DNA of 64,000 nucleotides, taken from contig CAIIXF020000001.1 of the NCBI GenBank assembly GCA_903813345.2, forward strand, positions 21,533,915 through 21,597,914. Reading direction: 5' to 3'. This stretch comes from Owenia fusiformis (taxonomy: Eukaryota; Annelida; Polychaeta; Sabellida; Oweniidae). The translations under genes and the position numbers were made by a program. Position 1 is the stretch's first letter; every line of letters begins with the position of its first letter. Of this stretch, positions 61,444 to 64,000 are shown piece by piece. Below the pieces are notes generated by a model that saw nothing but the letters and a program-made list of their open reading frames with translations, did not search any database and was not told the DNA's origin.

Positions 61444-61451
61444 TTTATATA
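61444..61451 (-). promoter_or_regulatory. Candidate TATA box of the TLR gene
   Basis: TATATAAA on the minus strand about 60 bases upstream of the receptor's start codon. Position is compatible with a short 5' UTR; not otherwise supported. Confidence 0.35.
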
Positions 61452-61959
61452 TGTATTTGAATTGTACATGTAATTTGGACCCATTAATTATAGAAAATAA
61501 AAGGAAGTAGCAAAAACAGGAAGAATGAAACCTCATTTTATCAAAAGAAATCTTCCTGTTTTATGACATGGTGAACACTGTAATCTTAAAAGATATTGTA
61601 ATATTGACTTTGGCTATCAGCCCTTATGTATTAGCAAAGTTCAGTCGGGCGACATTGTTCCATCTACCTTTTTATTTCTTTTAGACACCATGCTAAGATG
61701 AAAACAATTTCTCAAAGTCATTGCTTGGCACATTTAACACTGTCCACAGAAGAACATTCATAAACTAGATATATTTGAAAAAGTTATTGTGTTAGATTGA
61801 CACAAAAGTATTTTTACAGCCATAATTCCAGACATAAAGGCAATCGAATACTGCAAATACAATTCAATTAGTAATATTAGACTACACTGATCAAAGCCAT
61901 GATATGTAAAATCTTAATCTTGGCTTATACATGGAGTATAGGATTACCTTTATAATAAC
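61452..61959. other. Upstream flank of the TLR gene
   Basis: No gene recognised. The part near 61790-61960 weakly resembles the flank downstream of the receptor (57130-57320). Confidence 0.45.
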
Positions 61960-64000
61960 ATTATATTATTATTATTATTATTTATTTATTCAGTAAGCTA
62001 TGTATTAAAATACAGACAATGAGCGGGTGACACGTAATGTGTATATTCCCGACAGGGTAGTGAATTACCTACATAGAAACAGAGGGGGATCTGTTTGTGT
62101 GCGAATGCTTATAATGGGTGGTTAGTGAAAGGTGTGTCATACAGCCCAAAATATAAACTATAAGAATGGTATTCAATTATTCATTATTAACAAAGTACTT
62201 TTTTAGCTCTCTTTTCATGATGGGAACACTTCGAGAAGATTGAATCTTGTTTGGTAATTGATTCCAAATTGTTGGTGCTGCGAAAGTTAACATTGAAATG
62301 CCATAGTTCGTCCGCACCTTAGGTTTGTCATAAGTATCCTTGTTTCTAGTATTGTGTTCATGTCTCGCCTGGACCATTTTGAAAAAGTTAGGAAAAATTT
62401 TATGGTAGTTATCAAGCTGATTTATCCATTTATACATAAATAAACATTTCTGTTGTTTGTGTATGTCAAAAATATTTAAAAGGTTTAACTGTTTGAATAA
62501 TGGTAGGGAATGAGCTCTATAATCGCTGTTTGTTGCAATGCGGGTGAATTTCTTTTGCACAAGATATAGAGAATTTAATGAACTACATGTTTCACCCCAA
62601 ATAACATTGCCATATATAAGATGAGAATATATAAGTGAATAATAGATGCTCATAAAACCACTGATATTCAACAGTTGTTTTACTCTATATAAAATACCAA
62701 TTGTCCTAGAAATTTTTGCATTAACAGAAGCAATATGCCGTTTCCAGTTCAAGTGTTTATCTATTATTATGCCAAGAAAGTTTATATGATCAACTTGTTC
62801 AATTTGCTTGCCATTAAGATAGATTTTAATATTATTTGCGTTAAATCTTTTTTGTCTTGAGGAAAAAATGATATATTTTGTTTTATTAGCATTGAGTGAT
62901 AATTTGTTTGTGACCAGCCATTCTTCAATATGTTTCAGTTCAATATTTAAAGTTTCTGTCAGGTCATTTAGATTTTTGCCTTTAATCAATAAGTTAGTAT
63001 CATCCGCGAATAAGACGAAAAATAGTGTCGGGAAGAAAGATATATATCATTAATATATAATATAAAAAACAGAGGTCCTAAAATTGAGCCTTGAGGAATA
63101 CCGCAAGTGATCAAGTCACGATTAGAGATTGTGTCCTTATATAAAGTTTGCTGGAATCTGTTTTTAAAATAACTTTTTATCCAGTCAAGAGCAACACCAC
63201 GTATACCATAATATTGAAGTTTATCAAATAGTATGTTATGATCTATTGTATCGAAAGCTTTGGAAAAGTCAATAAATAATCCTATTGTAAATTCCCCATC
63301 ATCAATAGATTTCCTGATCTTTTCAATAAATGTTAATACCCCCATGAAAGTTGATCTTTTTTCCCTAAATCCAAATTGATTAGTATACAAAATGTCAATA
63401 GTATCTATAAACTTTGTTATTCTTTTATGCATTAGTTTTTCCAAAATTTTTGAAAAAACTGGTAGTACAGATATTGGCCGATAATTGGTGAAAAAATGTT
63501 TTTCATCTTTTTTATAAATCGGTAAAACTTTTGCAATTTTAAGTTGGTCTGGAAAAACTCCGTTTGAAATGGATAAATTAAAAATATGCATAAGAGGCTG
63601 ATATAGTACAAAACCGCATTCTTTCATAATAAAAGGTTTAAAATCATCATGACCTGCAGCAGAAGGTTTTAAATTAAAAATTATTTTTTGTAGTTCGTTA
63701 ACATCAACTGGGTCTAAAAAGATTGAAGAAGCCTGTTGTCCTAATGTTTGCATAAAATCTAAGGGTTTTTTATCTGACTTGGGAATTTTTGCAGCTAAGT
63801 TTTCTCCAACTTTTACAAAAAAATTATTGAAATGATTAGCTATCTCCTGTTTGTTGGTTATTTTCACGTTATTTTGAATGAAGAAGTCAGGGATATTATT
63901 ATTTTTCTTTTGAGTATCTCATTAATTATTTGCCAATTTGCCTTTATGTTGCCTTGATTCAGTTTAAATTTGTTATTATAGTATTGCTTTTCAGATAATT
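61960..64000 (-). mobile_element. CR1/Jockey-type LINE, 3' half, runs off the window
   Basis: The minus strand carries the reverse transcriptase of a non-LTR retrotransposon followed by a 3' UTR and an (AAT)n tail at about 61961-61990, the kind of simple-repeat tail expected for CR1-like LINEs. The 5' part, including any endonuclease, lies beyond 64000. The open frames are broken by at least one frameshift, so this copy is inactive as assembled. Confidence 0.9.
62177..64000 (-). pseudogene. LINE ORF2 reverse transcriptase, frameshifted and partial
   Basis: Two minus-strand frames make up the enzyme. 62986-63867 has the finger and palm: VLPIYKKDEKHFFTNYRPIS, LFIDFSKAFDTIDHNIL, GIRGVALDWIKSYF, CGIPQGSILGPLFFILYIND. 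62177-63030 has the catalytic FADD box (VLFADDTNLLIKG), then KTKYIIFSS, HINFLGIIIDKHLNWKRHI and the thumb. They are offset by one base around the T-run near 63025-63035, so the YINDI and FADD segments are out of frame. A second possible one-base shift lies near 63895, where NNN-IPDFF would otherwise join the upstream segment. It encodes target-primed reverse transcription when intact. Confidence 0.88.

Overview
The window is animal nuclear DNA: A+T-rich, with multi-exon genes joined by GT-AG introns and a very dense load of transposon debris. The gene set (a full-length Smoothened, a tRNA-splicing endonuclease subunit, a vertebrate-like single-cysteine-cluster Toll-like receptor) and the repeat style (short terminal hairpins followed by tandem ~170-bp bodies and GTCCG-rich tracts, familiar from bivalve genomes) suggest a marine lophotrochozoan, most likely a bivalve mollusc. 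The species assignment is inference.

Layout. 1-10.2 kb: smoothened on the minus strand, 11 coding exons that splice in frame to a predicted 890 aa. 10.2-17.7 kb: no host gene recognised; a sequence of inverted-repeat elements, a LINE tail fragment, a 533-bp tandem duplication and a large inverted repeat. 17.7-48.6 kb: TSEN2 on the plus strand, nine coding exons (predicted 658 aa), with an 18-kb second intron. Nested in that intron on the minus strand are a three-exon gene for a small secreted protein with two six-cysteine repeats (24.4-27.0 kb) and a Crypton-recombinase-like ORF (40.5-41.0 kb). The same intron holds a non-coding LTR element with identical LTRs, a long-TIR element with its own 112-aa ORF, a mariner remnant and a hairpin/tandem element. 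48.6-49.2 kb: a 29-bp minisatellite just after the TSEN2 stop. 49.6-55.6 kb: a ~6-kb foldback element with arms built of ~183-bp tandem units, carrying a nested hairpin element. 57.6-61.4 kb: a Toll-like receptor on the minus strand, broken by an in-frame TGA at the entrance to the TIR domain and by a 1.5-kb insertion inside that domain. 62-64 kb: the 3' half of a CR1/Jockey-type LINE that runs off the window.

The host genes do not form a pathway: Smoothened is the Hedgehog signal transducer, TSEN2 removes tRNA introns, and the TLR belongs to innate immunity. The most notable features are the TLR's double disruption, the two-domain cysteine-rich protein hidden in a TSEN2 intron, and at least three related families of modular hairpin/tandem elements with different termini, two of which share the same tandem body. 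Exon boundaries were read by eye from splice consensus, reading phase and remembered family similarity; no transcript data or searches were available.
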